A stretch of 64,000 nucleotides of DNA from Herbiconiux aconitum (GCF_024979235.1 NZ_JANLCM010000001.1:1054001-1118000), one strand, 5' to 3'; numbered from the stretch's first letter, positions 1 through 11,170 are shown. Notes: generated from the letters alone by a model not told the origin. Made by a program: numbers and translations.

Positions 1-612
1 CTCGTAGGCCACGATTCCGAGGGAGTAGATGTCGGTCGTGGGTGATGCCGGCTGACCGCTGGCCTGCTCGGGCGAGAGGTACTGCACCGTGCCCATCACC
101 TGGCCGGTCGCGGTGAGCGGAACCTGGTCGGCGATGCGGGCGATTCCGAAGTCGGTGATCTTCACTCGGCCGTCGGGGGTGATCAGCAGGTTGCCGGGCT
201 TGATGTCGCGGTGCACGAGTCCGGCGGCGTGGGCGGCCTGCAGGGCCAGTGCCGTCTGCGCGATGATGTCGAGAACGCGGTCGGTCGAGAGCACGTGCTC
301 CCGCTCGAGGATGGTGGAGAGCGCCTCGCCGGGCACCAGTTCCATCACGAGGTAGGCGCTGCCCTCCTCCTCGCCGTAGTCGTAGACGTTGGCGATGCCT
401 TCGTGGTTCACGAGTGCGGCGTGACGCGCCTCGGCGCGGAACCGCTCGAGGAACCCGGGGTCGCCCAAGTATTCGTCTTTTAAGATCTTGATGGCCACGG
501 TGCGGCCGATCACGAGGTCGGTCGCCTGCCAGACCTCGCCCATGCCGCCGATCGCGATGCGATTCGACAGCTCGTACCGGCCACCGAAGGTCACCCCTGC
601 TGTGGGTCTCAT
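1..612 (-). CDS. pknA: Ser/Thr protein kinase, PknA-type (3' end outside window)
   Basis: Eukaryotic-like Ser/Thr kinase that in actinobacteria phosphorylates cell-division and wall-synthesis proteins. The 204 codons visible carry the glycine loop (IGGMGEV, about residues 21-27), the ATP lysine Lys42 in VAIK, the catalytic loop HRDIKPGN with Asp136, DFG at Asp154, and [10 protein letters not shown] in the activation segment. The C-terminal lobe end and any transmembrane segment lie beyond base 1. The ATG overlaps the TGA of the upstream PBP gene (ATGA), so the two are translationally coupled. The order kinase-PBP-FtsW/RodA-PP2C-FHA-FHA matches the M. tuberculosis pknB-pknA-pbpA-rodA-pstP-fhaB-fhaA locus, and the position next to pbpA suggests PknA rather than PknB. 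That assignment is by synteny only. Confidence 0.9.
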   Translation of the reverse strand, partial: MRPTAGVTFGGRYELSNRIAIGGMGEVWQATDLVIGRTVAIKILKDEYLGDPGFLERFRAEARHAALVNHEGIANVYDYGEEEGSAYLVMELVPGEALSTILEREHVLSTDRVLDIIAQTALALQAAHAAGLVHRDIKPGNLLITPDGRVKITDFGIARIADQVPLTATGQVMGTVQYLSPEQASGQPASPTTDIYSLGIVAYE

Positions 613-2060
613 TTACTCAAGCCCGCCTCTAGTACTCGTTTTGCGATCGGTGCGGCCAACTCGTTTCCGGAACCGGACTGGCCCAACCCACCGCCATCTT
701 CGACGACCACTGCGACGGCAACCCGAGGGTTGTCTGCGGGAGCAAAGCCGGTGAACCACAGCGTGTAGGGATCGCCCTCCCCGTTCTCCGCGGTTCCGGT
801 CTTACCGGCCACACTGACCCCGTCTATTCTTGCATTAGTCGCCGCGCCGTTATCGACTGCCTGCACCATGAGATCCGATAGTTGCGAAGCCGTTGTAGAA
901 GTCAACGGCGTCGACAATTCCTTGGCCTCGAAGCTCTCGAGCACGCTCAGATCCGGGGCTTGGATCGCGTCCACCAGGTTCGGTGTCATCAGCTTCCCTC
1001 CGTTCGCCACCGCAGCCGACAGCATCGCGATCTGCAGCGGGGTCGCCACGTCACTGCCCTGCCCGAAGGCCGAGAGGGCGAGCTGCGCGTCGTCGAGTCC
1101 TCGCGGGTAGACGCTGGTGGAGACATCCATCGGCACCGTCAGCTCACTGCCGAAACCGAAGGCCTTCGCCATGTCGGCCAGCGGCTGCTCACCCATCTCG
1201 ACGCCGAGCTCGGCCATCGGGATGTTGCAGGAGAGGATGAACGCGGTGGCGATGGTGACCTGGTCGCCGCCGCCGCAGGTTCCGCCGCCGGCATTGCTGA
1301 CCGTGGAGTCGCTGCCGGGCAGCGGCAGGCGTGCCAGGTTCGGCTCGGTGTGGTCGATCGGCAGGTTCGCGTTCTGCAGTGCAGCGGAGGTGGTGACGAT
1401 CTTGAAGGTCGAGCCGGGAGGATTCAGGTCGTTGATGGTCTTGTTGATCAGCGGATCGCCGGGAGCCGCGAGCAGGGAGTCGTAGGTGTCGAGCACGGTT
1501 TGGGTGTCGTGCACGGCGAGCGTGTTGGGGTCGAAGTCGGGCTTCGACACCATGGCGAGGATGCGACCGGTCGAGGGCTCGATCGCCACGACCGCGCCCT
1601 GGTAGCTGCCCAGTGCATCGTAGGCCGCCTGCTGGATCACCGGATCGATGGAGAGCTCGACCGAGGCACCTTGCGGGTTCTGCCCCGTGACCAGGCGGTT
1701 CAAGTATTCGAGGAACTGCGAGTCGCTGGTGCCGGAGAGGTAGTCGTTGAGACTCTGCTCGATCTGGCTCGAACCCTGTCCGAGCGTGTAGTAGCCGGTG
1801 ACCGCGCTGTAGAGCTGACCCTGCGGATAGACGCGCTGGTACTTGAACTCGTCGTTCGTCGGCACCGACTCGGCGATGGGCTGGCCGCCCACCAGGATCG
1901 CTCCGCGCTCGGTGTCGTAGCTCGCGTAGATGGTGCGGGCGTTGCGGGCGTCGCTCGCCAGATTGTCGGCCTGGAAGAACTGGATGGTGGTGGTGGACGC
2001 GAACAGGGCCACGAACATCAGGAACACCACGATGCTCACACGCTTGAGTTCTCGGGTCAC
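609..2060 (-). CDS. pbpA: Class B penicillin-binding protein PbpA
   Basis: A 483-residue peptidoglycan transpeptidase of the FtsI/PBP2 class, acting outside the membrane to cross-link wall peptides. One N-terminal membrane anchor is visible (about residues 8-27). The three active-site motifs are intact: STFK at 217-220 (nucleophile Ser217), SCN at 277-279 (the SxN motif) and KTG at 420-422. It starts with GTG four bases after the FtsW/RodA stop and ends in an ATGA overlap with the kinase gene, so it is in the middle of one operon. Its partner glycosyltransferase is most likely the FtsW/RodA protein encoded just upstream. Confidence 0.93.
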   Translation of the reverse strand: MTRELKRVSIVVFLMFVALFASTTTIQFFQADNLASDARNARTIYASYDTERGAILVGGQPIAESVPTNDEFKYQRVYPQGQLYSAVTGYYTLGQGSSQIEQSLNDYLSGTSDSQFLEYLNRLVTGQNPQGASVELSIDPVIQQAAYDALGSYQGAVVAIEPSTGRILAMVSKPDFDPNTLAVHDTQTVLDTYDSLLAAPGDPLINKTINDLNPPGSTFKIVTTSAALQNANLPIDHTEPNLARLPLPGSDSTVSNAGGGTCGGGDQVTIATAFILSCNIPMAELGVEMGEQPLADMAKAFGFGSELTVPMDVSTSVYPRGLDDAQLALSAFGQGSDVATPLQIAMLSAAVANGGKLMTPNLVDAIQAPDLSVLESFEAKELSTPLTSTTASQLSDLMVQAVDNGAATNARIDGVSVAGKTGTAENGEGDPYTLWFTGFAPADNPRVAVAVVVEDGGGLGQSGSGNELAAPIAKRVLEAGLSK

Positions 2061-2064
2061 GGCT

Positions 2065-3485
2065 CTAGATCACCAGCCTTGGCTGATTGCGAACTGTGTC
2101 CGAGAGCCGCAGGAGCAGACCCACGATGATCCAGTTGGCCACCAGGGACGAGCCGCCGGCGGCCATGAACGGTGTGGTGAGGCCGGTGAGCGGGATGACC
2201 CGGGTGACGCCGCCGATCACGATGAAGCACTGCAGGGCGACGGTGAACGAGAGGCCGACCCCGAGCAGGCGACCGAAGTCGTCCTGCCCCGCGAAGCTGA
2301 TCCGGAAGCCGCGGGAGATGAAGAGGAGGTAGAGGGCGAAGATCGCGAACAGTCCGGCGAGACCGAGCTCCTCGCCGACCGAGGCGATGATGTAGTCGCT
2401 CTGCGCCAGCGGAGTGATGTCGGGCCGGCCCTGGCCGAGGCCTGTGCCGATCAGGCCGCCGTTCGCCAAGCCGAAGAGACCCTGCACCAGCTGGTAGCTG
2501 CCGCCCACCTCGTCGTAGATGGCGGGGTTGAAGGCATCCAGCCAGTTCGTGAAACGGTCGTTGACGTAGGTGAGCACCTGGCCGGCGATCACGCCGCCCG
2601 CGAGGAAGAGCCCGACTCCGAGCACCACCCAGCTGGCGCGACCCGTGGCCACGTAGATCATCACGACGAACAGTCCGAAGTAGAGAAGAGCCGTGCCCAG
2701 GTCGCGCTGGAAGATGATGACCGACATCGACAGCGCCCAGAGCACCAGAATCGGTCCGAGGTCGCGGGCGCGCGGGAAGCGCATGCCGAGGAACTTGGTG
2801 CCCACCATCGACAAGCTGTCGCGGCGGGAGACGAGGTAGCCGGCGAAGAACACGGCGAGGGCGATCTTCGCGACTTCACCGGGCTGGAACGAGAAGGCGC
2901 CGACGTGGATCCAGACCCGGGCGCCGTTGATCTCCTGGCCGATCACCGGCAGCATCGGGAGGAGCAGCAGCACAGCGGCCACGAACATGGCGATGTAGGT
3001 GTAGCGCTGCAGCACCCGGTGGTTGCGGATGACCAGGATCACGCCGATCGCCAGTGCGATCGCGACTCCGCTCCACACCACCTGGCGCACGGCCGTGCTC
3101 TCCCAGCCGGTGAGCTTCTCCGCGATGTCGATGCGGTAGATCACCGCGATGCCGATGCCGTTCAAGAGCGCCGCGATGGGCAGGATGAACGGATCGGCGT
3201 TCGTTGCCACGAAGCGCAGGGCGATGTGCATGCCTAACACGAGCACGGCGAGACCGACGCCGAGTGTGAACACGGTCATGTCGGCGTAGCCGAGCGCACC
3301 GAACTGCACCAGCACGACGGCGAAGGCGTTCACCGCGCAGACGAACAGGAGCAGGAACAGCTCGAGGTTGCGGAGCTTCTGCGGAACGCGGATGCGACGG
3401 ATGCCGCGCCCGGGGGTCGGGGCGGGTGCGGCGGTGCCGGCACCGGGGAGTCCGTTCGGCGCGGTCAATGGACCGGTGGCGTTCG

Positions 3486-3489
<4 letters not shown>
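2065..3489 (-). CDS. rodA: FtsW/RodA/SpoVE-family peptidoglycan glycosyltransferase
   Basis: A polytopic SEDS protein of 474 residues that polymerises lipid II into glycan strands. After a Pro/Ala-rich cytoplasmic N-terminus (about 40 residues) there are roughly ten to twelve hydrophobic segments. Family signatures are visible, including FQRDLGTALLYFG and, near the C-terminus, the conserved PLTGLTTPFMAAGGSS stretch. The open frame extends far upstream, but the ATG at 3489 overlaps the phosphatase TGA (ATGA) and gives the normal SEDS length, so I start there. It lies between pstP and pbpA; RodA versus FtsW is decided by synteny with the mycobacterial locus. Confidence 0.92.
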
Positions 3490-4835
<1,346 letters not shown>

Positions 4836-4838
4836 AGG

Positions 4839-5459
4839 CTACCGCCGGAGCTCGAAGCTCGTGGCGCCGATCCGGATGGGCGTGTTGAGAGGGATGTGCA
4901 CCGGCGCGGTGACCCTCTGCCCGTCGAGGAAGGTTCCGTTGGTCGAGTCGAGGTCCTGGATGACCCACTCGTCGCCCCAGATCATGAGGCGGGCGTGGTG
5001 GGTGGAGGTGTAGTCGTCGCGGATCACGACGCTGGAATCGGAGGATCGTCCGATGGTGAGCGGTTCGTTGCCGAGCGGGATCTCGCTGCCCGACTTGGCA
5101 CCCGAGGTGATGACGAGGCGCCTGGCGTTGCTCGTGGTGGCGTGGGGCGGCCCGCTGAGTTCGGTTCCGGGCGCGGGGATGAAGGTGGGGACCTTCGGGG
5201 CGGGGGCGTGCGGAGCGCCGGTGGCGGCCGCGGCCGCGACGCCCGCGGCGACACCGGCACCGGCCGCTGCCGGGATGCCCGAGCTGGGGGTGGCCGGGCT
5301 GCCGGGGCCGCCTGCGCCTGCCGTCGCGGTTGCGTCTTTGAGGCGCCGCACGCGCTGGCCGAACAGATCCGACCGCATCGCGTAGACCACGATGAAGATG
5401 AACACCCAGAGCAGCGCCAGGAAGGCGAGCTGCAGGATGAGGAGTGTGAGTTCGCTCAT
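4839..5459 (-). CDS. fhaB: FHA-domain membrane protein FhaB (FipA-like)
   Basis: A 206-residue protein with an N-terminal transmembrane helix (about residues 5-27), a low-complexity Ala/Gly/Pro linker, and one forkhead-associated domain at the C-terminus that binds phosphothreonine. FHA motifs are GRSS, STHHARL and DLDSTNGT. The frame is open further upstream, but that stretch is the antisense of the neighbouring FHA gene; the ATG at 5459 gives the canonical MSEL-type start and follows the fhaA stop by eight bases. In mycobacteria the equivalent protein links the Pkn kinases to division and wall assembly; the same role here is inferred. Confidence 0.9.
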   Translation of the reverse strand: MSELTLLILQLAFLALLWVFIFIVVYAMRSDLFGQRVRRLKDATATAGAGGPGSPATPSSGIPAAAGAGVAAGVAAAAATGAPHAPAPKVPTFIPAPGTELSGPPHATTSNARRLVITSGAKSGSEIPLGNEPLTIGRSSDSSVVIRDDYTSTHHARLMIWGDEWVIQDLDSTNGTFLDGQRVTAPVHIPLNTPIRIGATSFELRR

Positions 5460-5467
5460 GTCGCCGC

Positions 5468-6265
5468 CTACCGCCAGAATCCACCGGGATCGAGGGGCGG
5501 GCGGTTGGGGTCGTGTGCCGAGTGGTTCTGGTTCGGGGCCTGGCTCTGCGATCGTGCCGCGCTCGTGGCGGCGGCCGGAGCCGCACCGCGGGATGCGTTC
5601 GACGACTGGGGAACGATGCGGAACACGATGTTCGTGCGCCCGATCTGGATGACCGAGTCGGGCTCGAGGTTGGCGCGCTGGAAGGCCTGCCCGTTCAGCT
5701 GCGAGCCGTTCGTGGAGCCGAGGTCGCGGGCTTGGGCGTGCGAGCCGTCCCACAAGATCTCGACGTGCTTGCGCGAGGTTCCGGTGTCGTCGACCGTGAT
5801 GTCGGCGTCGCTGCCGCGCCCGATGATCGTGCGCGACTTGGTGATCGGATGCCGACGGCCGGCGATGTCGAGCACGGGCGTCCACGTGACGTTGCCCTGA
5901 ACATTTGCGGAATCGATCTGGATCACGCCCGTGGTGAGCTTCGGGTCGTTCACGAGATCGATGGTCACACCGCCCGCGAACTGGAAACCCTGCTGGGCGG
6001 CGTGCTGCTGCACGATCTGGTTGAGATCGTCGACGAGGGTCGGCCCGATGCCGGTCATCCGCTGGTAGTCGGTGGGGGCGAGCAGCACGCGGAAGCTGTT
6101 CGGAACGAGGATGCGGTCGCGCGAGACGACGGCCGCCTTCGTATCGAGCTCCCGCTTCAGCGCCGAAGAGATCTCGACCGGCTGGAGCCCCGAGCGGAAG
6201 GTCTTGGCGAACGCGCCGTTGACGGCGCGTTCGAGACCCTTCTCGAAGTTGTCCAGTATTCCCAC
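5468..6265 (-). CDS. fhaA: FhaA, DUF3662 + FHA domain protein
   Basis: First gene of the kinase/wall operon, 265 residues. The N-terminal half (about 1-115) is the DUF3662 domain typical of FhaA (MGILDNFEKGLERAV start). The C-terminal half (about 140-230) is an FHA domain with GRGSD, SRKHVE and DLGSTNGS, the loops that grip phosphothreonine. The middle linker of mycobacterial FhaA is absent or very short. The start is GTG. About 236 bases separate it from tRNA-Leu on the other strand, and that gap should hold the operon promoter, although I could not fix a convincing -35/-10 pair there. Confidence 0.92.
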   Translation of the reverse strand: MGILDNFEKGLERAVNGAFAKTFRSGLQPVEISSALKRELDTKAAVVSRDRILVPNSFRVLLAPTDYQRMTGIGPTLVDDLNQIVQQHAAQQGFQFAGGVTIDLVNDPKLTTGVIQIDSANVQGNVTWTPVLDIAGRRHPITKSRTIIGRGSDADITVDDTGTSRKHVEILWDGSHAQARDLGSTNGSQLNGQAFQRANLEPDSVIQIGRTNIVFRIVPQSSNASRGAAPAAATSAARSQSQAPNQNHSAHDPNRPPLDPGGFWR

Positions 6266-6501
6266 GTCTCTCCCGATCTCCTTGCTCGAACCCGCCTGTG
6301 CCCGGCTCCCTCGTGGGGCGCCGTGCTTTGTCGTCTCTCCGGTTTCCGTGGTGTCGATTGTCGCTTCGCGCAGGCGGCGCGTGCTGATGAAGGCGTGAAT
6401 GCTACGTCGATGTTACTTGTCTTGGGTGTTAATGCACTCTCAGCCGGACGGGCGCCCCCAGTTCGCGAGCAGCTCGCGCGCGTGCTAATCTCTCCTAGTT
6501 C

Positions 6502-6585
6502 GCGCGAGTGGCGGAATTGGCAGACGCGCTGGCTTCAGGTGCCAGTGCCCGCAAGGGCGTGGGGGTTCAAGTCCCCCCTCGCGCA
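6502..6585 (+). tRNA. tRNA-Leu (anticodon CAG)
   Basis: The acceptor stem GCGCGAG (6502-6508) pairs with CTCGCGC (6578-6584), with discriminator A at 6585. The anticodon stem CTGGC/GCCAG (6529-6533/6541-6545) holds anticodon CAG at 6536-6538. There is a long variable arm, as in leucine tRNAs, and a T-arm of GGGGG-TTCAAGT-CCCCC (6561-6577). CCA is not encoded. A TAATCT at 6486-6491 is a plausible -10. A tRNA-Leu beside fhaA is also the arrangement in M. tuberculosis (leuT). Confidence 0.97.
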
Positions 6586-6661
6586 CGAACGACCTGACCG
6601 GATCCATGATGGGTCCGGTCCATGGTCATTGTCGATGGCATCATTGCCTCATCCGGTCGGC

Positions 6662-7954
6662 TCAGCCGTCAAGAGATCCCCCGGCGTCGTATCGCGCCAG
6701 CGCGTCGGCATCGGTCGCCAAGGTCGCGGCCCGTCGCGCTCCGTCGAGGGCGGCCACCGGGTCGGCTTCGACCTGTGCCAGAGCCAGTTCGCGCTCGGCA
6801 GCGGCCAGCCGGGTGCGCGCATCCGTGCCGACCGCGCCGCGGCGCGCGGAGATGAAGTCACTCGCCGTGCGGATGTGACTGTCGGCGATGCGCACCGCTC
6901 CGACGAGTGCGGATCGGGCGGAATCGAGCCGCTGCTGCGCGGTGCGGGCGACGGCAAGGGTCTCGTCGAGCCGGGATGTCGCTGTGCCGAGCGCGTCGAG
7001 GTCGGCGGTGGGATGCGGTGGGCTGCGTGTCGCGGCGGTGCGGGCGACGTCGTCGAGAGCCGACGAGGCCGCGACGATCCGGGCGACCGCGTCGGCATCC
7101 TCGATCGTGTCGCGCAGACGCGACGCCTCCACGATCAGGGAGCGGGCGGCTGCGACGGCATCGTCTCGGGAAGTGAGTGCCGCGCGGAGCGAATCGCGCA
7201 TCCGATCGATCGAGTCAAGGAGGTCTGACCCGCGGCGGACCGCAGCTTCAGCCGCCTGCACCTGCGAGGCGACGGGAGTCAGCGGGGAGGCCTCGAGTGA
7301 GGTGGTGGCGTCGTCGATGAGCCGCTCGGCCTCGTCGAACGCGCTGCGGGCCGCGTCGGTTCTGCCCACCACCGGGGCGACGGCCTCGGCGGCGTACGCG
7401 GCCGCGAGGGCGTCCGACGATGCGGTCGCGGCGGGGAGACGGGAGCGGCCGGTTGCGATGTCGTCGCGCACGCGCCGTAGCGAGTCGGGCGCGGTGGTCT
7501 CCTGTCGTCGACGGCGCTCGAAGGCCCGTGACTGCGCTGTCACGAGTGCGTGGGCGGAGTCGCTGAGCGAGAGGATGCGTTTGCTCCAGTCGCGCTGCTG
7601 CTGCTCACTGTCGGGCACCGAGTCGTCGAGGCGTTGTTTGAGGGCGAAAGCCTCCGAGGCCCGCGACTTGGCGGTCGTGATCGCATCGGCGAACTCGTGC
7701 GTCGTCTCGGGGCCGAACTCGGCGATCGCGAACTGCAGCTCCACGTCGGCGTCACGGATGGCGTCGTCCATCTGCACCAACTGGATGTTGGCCGAGCGAA
7801 TGAGGTCGGAGACCTCCACGCGGGCGGGTGCGTGGCCGATCTGCGGTGCGATCCGGCGCCGGGCACGGCGGCGCAAGAACGACAAGCCCACGATGAGTGC
7901 GACCACGACGACCGCGAAGACGATGAGGCTCGGAATGAGGGAGAAGTCGCCCAT
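6662..7954 (-). CDS. Membrane-anchored coiled-coil protein, like the C-terminal part of TPM-domain proteins
   Basis: A 430-residue protein with one N-terminal transmembrane helix (about residues 8-27), an Arg-rich stop-transfer stretch, and then about 390 residues that are almost entirely Ala/Arg/Asp/Glu-rich helix with coiled-coil character. No catalytic motif is visible. The helical part resembles, from memory of the family, the region that follows the TPM domain in long actinobacterial TPM (YgcG-type) proteins, but no TPM domain or signal peptide is present here. A TACTAT box six bases before the ATG supports this start and a leaderless mRNA. Function unknown; an envelope or structural role is only a guess. 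Confidence 0.75.
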   Translation of the reverse strand: MGDFSLIPSLIVFAVVVVALIVGLSFLRRRARRRIAPQIGHAPARVEVSDLIRSANIQLVQMDDAIRDADVELQFAIAEFGPETTHEFADAITTAKSRASEAFALKQRLDDSVPDSEQQQRDWSKRILSLSDSAHALVTAQSRAFERRRRQETTAPDSLRRVRDDIATGRSRLPAATASSDALAAAYAAEAVAPVVGRTDAARSAFDEAERLIDDATTSLEASPLTPVASQVQAAEAAVRRGSDLLDSIDRMRDSLRAALTSRDDAVAAARSLIVEASRLRDTIEDADAVARIVAASSALDDVARTAATRSPPHPTADLDALGTATSRLDETLAVARTAQQRLDSARSALVGAVRIADSHIRTASDFISARRGAVGTDARTRLAAAERELALAQVEADPVAALDGARRAATLATDADALARYDAGGSLDG

Positions 7955-7966
7955 GGGGAAATAGTA
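7955..7966 (-). promoter_or_regulatory. Leaderless -10 box for the coiled-coil gene
   Basis: On the minus strand TACTAT (7966-7961) is followed by six bases and then the ATG at 7954, so transcription would begin at or next to the start codon. Confidence 0.6.
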
Positions 7967-8062
7967 GGGAATCGGGATGTGAGTAGGGATTGCTCATAAC
8001 AGGGTGGGGGTCGGGGCTGGGATGGTCAAGGTTCGTCCCTTGATGTCACGAAGAGAGTTCTC

Positions 8063-9211
8063 ATGCACCGCACCGATCGTCGGACAACACGCCGAGTGGC
8101 CGTCACCCTGGGTGCCCTGGTGGGCGCAGTCCTCTTGTCGACATTCACGGTGATGCCGGCGTCGGCGGCGCCTGCGGGTGCGCTTCGCGGGCCGACTGAC
8201 CCGATCTCGGTCGCGTCGGTCGGCGCCTCACCGAACTTCGGTTACGTCAAGGAGGGCGCCTCTGTCACCCGAACGATCCAGCTCCAGAACGATGGCGTCG
8301 ACAGTTGGTCGATCGATCCGGCGCCGCTGAGCGCATTATCCTTTCCCTTCGCCCTGGATTCGACGACGCTGGTCGCCGGCCAGGAGGTCATGCCGGGGCA
8401 GATCCGGAGCATCACCGTGTCGTACACAGCGCCGGCGGCAGGTGCGGCGTCGAATCGGCCGATTTCACTCACGGTGGCGGATTTCGAGATGCCGGGGAGT
8501 TCGCTCTTCACCCTGACGTTCGAGGGGCATTCCCTCGAAACCGATCGGTCGTACTTCGAAGTGACGACGGCTGCCGGCGCGGGGGCCGTGGACTTCGGAA
8601 CGGTCAAGCTGGGCGAGACGGCCAAAGTGAGCATGAAAGTGCTGGTTCGCGGGATCGATCCGATGAAGTTCGCTGACGGCCAGATCTCAGTGCTGAACGG
8701 TGCGGGAATGCCGGTTCCCGGGGTGACCGTGTCGCAGTCGAGCTTCGGCGCGGGTGGTGCGACCTACCGACCGGGGCAGACCGCCACGTTCGAATTGAGC
8801 TTCACGCCGACGACCGCGGGTACCGAGGTGGGAACTCTGACTGTGAGCGGCACGGCGATGAGCGGCGACCCGGAGGCCAAGGACTTCATCGCCACGTTGA
8901 GCCTACGGGCGGTCGCGGTCACGCCAGCCACTCCCACTCCCACCCCGACGCCGACCCCCACTCCGACGACGACGCCTCCTCCCACGACCGGCCCGACCGC
9001 GCCTGGCGGCAACTCTGGATCGGCGGGCACTTCGGGCGGATCGTTCGGCTCTGGATCCGGATCCGGATCGGGCACCGGGGCGGGACGCACCGGTTCTCTC
9101 GCGAACACCGGCGCGGAGCAGGAGACCGGCCTGGGCCTGGGCGCGCTCGCCGTGTTCGGCTGCGGGGTCGCGATGATCCTGGTGCGTCGCTTCACCCGCT
9201 CGCGAGGCTGA
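8063..9211 (+). CDS. Secreted surface protein with LAxTG sortase signal
   Basis: A 382-residue exported protein. It has a Sec signal peptide (Arg-rich start, hydrophobic core, cleavage near ASA-AP at about residue 36), two beta-rich modules of about 110 residues resembling choice-of-anchor/Ig-like domains, a Thr-Pro repeat linker (about 290-312), a Gly/Ser-rich stretch, and a C-terminal sorting signal: LANTG, a hydrophobic helix and a basic tail (RRFTRSRG). LAxTG is the pentapeptide associated with class E sortases of actinobacteria, so covalent wall attachment is likely. No sortase gene is in the window. The start is an ATG with a GAAGAGAG Shine-Dalgarno-like run. Ligand or role unknown. Confidence 0.8.
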   Translation: MHRTDRRTTRRVAVTLGALVGAVLLSTFTVMPASAAPAGALRGPTDPISVASVGASPNFGYVKEGASVTRTIQLQNDGVDSWSIDPAPLSALSFPFALDSTTLVAGQEVMPGQIRSITVSYTAPAAGAASNRPISLTVADFEMPGSSLFTLTFEGHSLETDRSYFEVTTAAGAGAVDFGTVKLGETAKVSMKVLVRGIDPMKFADGQISVLNGAGMPVPGVTVSQSSFGAGGATYRPGQTATFELSFTPTTAGTEVGTLTVSGTAMSGDPEAKDFIATLSLRAVAVTPATPTPTPTPTPTPTTTPPPTTGPTAPGGNSGSAGTSGGSFGSGSGSGSGTGAGRTGSLANTGAEQETGLGLGALAVFGCGVAMILVRRFTRSRG

Positions 9212-9260
9212 CGCCCCTGCGGCATTCGTCGCGGGAGTGCCAGCTGGCGCTGCTGGGCCG

Positions 9261-9941
9261 CTACAGGAGCAGGTCGCGGAGCTGGTCGACCGAGTGCACG
9301 ACCGCGATCGCGCCCAGCGCCTCGGCGGGTGAACCGTAGCCCCACTCCACCATGATGGCGGGCACCCCGTGCTCGCCGGCACCGATGATGTCGTGCTCCC
9401 GATCGCCCACCAGGACGATGTTCGAGAGGTCGACGCCCTGCTCGCGCAAGCGGCGCAGGGCCTCCTCCACGACGTCGGCTTTGGCGCTCCGGGTCTCGTC
9501 TTCGGAGGAGCCGCAGATCACCGCGAAGCACTCCGTGATCTCGAGGTGCTCCAGGATGCGATGGGCCTGCACCTCCGACTTCGAGGTCGCGAGAGCAAGC
9601 GGGATGCCGGCGGCGTGCAGTGCGCGCACGAGTCCGAGCATCCCGGGGTACACCGCCGCGTCGTCTTGCGGGCCCTCGCTCGCCGCGAGCCCGCGGTAGA
9701 CGACGAGCGCTTCCTTCGCCTCGTCCTCGGTCATCGACGCCACGTCGCGGAAGCCGTCGAGGATCGGCGGCCCCACGAAGGCGACGAGTTCAGCCGGCAG
9801 CGGCACGGGGCGCCCCATGGCCTGGAGCGTCCGCGACAGGCGCCCGATGATCCCGGGCGCGGAGTCGGTGATGGTTCCGTCGAGATCGAAGAGGATGCAC
9901 GACCACGGCTTGGACGGATTTTTGCGGATCACCCGAGTCAT
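9261..9941 (-). CDS. HAD-superfamily hydrolase, phosphoglycolate-phosphatase-like
   Basis: A phosphatase of the Gph/PGP subgroup, 226 residues from the ATG. HAD motif I is FDLDGTITDS near the N-terminus, motif II is the Thr/Ser of LALATSKSE, and motif IV is VGDREHD; the cap domain lies between motifs I and II. The substrate cannot be read from sequence; phosphoglycolate or another small phosphomonoester is usual. The first ATG (9941) has no Shine-Dalgarno and overlaps a TAGGAT box that sits seven bases before an in-frame GTG at 9932, so GTG 9932 (three residues shorter) may be the real, leaderless start. The gene stands alone, divergent from the permease gene. Confidence 0.88.
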   Translation of the reverse strand: MTRVIRKNPSKPWSCILFDLDGTITDSAPGIIGRLSRTLQAMGRPVPLPAELVAFVGPPILDGFRDVASMTEDEAKEALVVYRGLAASEGPQDDAAVYPGMLGLVRALHAAGIPLALATSKSEVQAHRILEHLEITECFAVICGSSEDETRSAKADVVEEALRRLREQGVDLSNIVLVGDREHDIIGAGEHGVPAIMVEWGYGSPAEALGAIAVVHSVDQLRDLLL

Positions 9942-9992
9942 CCTATTGTCGGCGTGCCGAGCGCCCACAACCGGGCATAGACTCGGCCGACG

Positions 9993-11165
9993 ATGCAGCA
10001 GACCGCCGCGAACCGGATCGGCCCGATCCTCACCGCCCTCCTCCTCGTCGTGGCCACGATCGCCGTGGCGAGTGGCGCATTGCCCTGGCCCGACTTCGAG
10101 GCGCTCGTCGCCCGCGTCGTTCCCGTGCTCGGGTTCGTGGTGGCGATCACCGTCGTCGCCGAACTGGCCAGCGCCGCGGGCGTCTTCACGGCGCTCGCCG
10201 AGCGGCTCGCGGGTTGGGGCCGTGGCCGCATCTGGCTGCTCTGGCTCTTCGTCATCGCACTCGCCGTCGTCTGCACGGCGTTCCTCTCGCTCGACACCAC
10301 CGCCGTTCTGGTCACCCCGGTCGTCGTCGTTCTGGCGCTGCACATCGGTGTCTCACCCATCCCGTTCGCGCTCGCCGCGGTATGGCTGGCGAACACCGCA
10401 TCCCTCTTCCTCCCGGTGTCGAATCTCACGAATCTGCTCGCGGCGGAATCCTTCGGCGGAAGTGCCGCCGGGTTCATCGCGGCCGCCTGGGCGCCGGCGG
10501 TGGTGGGCGTCGTGGTGAGCGCAGGCATCCTCTCGATCGTGTTCCACCGCTCGCTACGCGGCCGCTTCGTCGCACCGGCTCGCACCGAGATCACCGACCG
10601 GTCGCTCCTTCTCTATTGCGCAGTGGTGGTGCTGCTCCTGCTCCCGCTGCTCGTCTCCGGCCTCCCCGTCGAGATCGTGGCCGGGGCGGCCGCCGTGCTT
10701 CTGCTCGTGGCCTTCCTGGTGCGGGACCGCAGCGCGATCCGAGCCACCCTCATCCCGTGGCAGGCACTCGGCATCGCCTCCGGGCTCTTCGTTCTGGTCG
10801 AGACGGCGCACGCGCACGGGCTCGAGTCGGTGCTGGCCGCGGTCTCCGGATCGGGCGACGACCCGCTCAGCCTTCTGCACTTGGCCGCCATCGGAGCACT
10901 CGGCGCCAACACCATCAACAACCTCCCGGCCTATCTGGTGCTGGAGCCGCAGGCGGGTGATCGGCTGCGGCTGGTGGCTCTGCTCATCGGAGTGAACCTC
11001 GGCCCGCTCGTCACGCCGTGGGCATCGCTCGCGACCCTGCTCTGGCATCAGCGGTTGACCGCGCTCGGGGTCACGATCTCCTGGCCGAAGTTCATGGGGC
11101 TCGGGCTGATCGCCGTGGTCGTCATCGTGCCGGCCGCGACCGTGGCGCTCGCCGTCTTCGGGTAA
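9993..11165 (+). CDS. SLC13/ArsB-family permease
   Basis: A 390-residue integral membrane protein with about ten hydrophobic segments. The half-repeat signatures typical of the ion-transporter superfamily are visible: SLDTTAVLVTPVVV in the first half, NTASLFLPVSNLTN next, and NTINNLPAYLVL near the end. The family includes arsenite, citrate and dicarboxylate transporters. No arsR or arsC gene lies nearby, so arsenite export cannot be claimed. A TAGACT box lies nine bases before the ATG. It is followed closely by the convergent SseB-domain gene. Confidence 0.8.
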   Translation: MQQTAANRIGPILTALLLVVATIAVASGALPWPDFEALVARVVPVLGFVVAITVVAELASAAGVFTALAERLAGWGRGRIWLLWLFVIALAVVCTAFLSLDTTAVLVTPVVVVLALHIGVSPIPFALAAVWLANTASLFLPVSNLTNLLAAESFGGSAAGFIAAAWAPAVVGVVVSAGILSIVFHRSLRGRFVAPARTEITDRSLLLYCAVVVLLLLPLLVSGLPVEIVAGAAAVLLLVAFLVRDRSAIRATLIPWQALGIASGLFVLVETAHAHGLESVLAAVSGSGDDPLSLLHLAAIGALGANTINNLPAYLVLEPQAGDRLRLVALLIGVNLGPLVTPWASLATLLWHQRLTALGVTISWPKFMGLGLIAVVVIVPAATVALAVFG

Positions 11166-11170
11166 GGCGG

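Noticed and set aside
9993..11165. Arsenite efflux operon
   Set aside because: The permease fold fits ArsB but no arsR, arsC or metal-binding context is present, so the substrate stays open.
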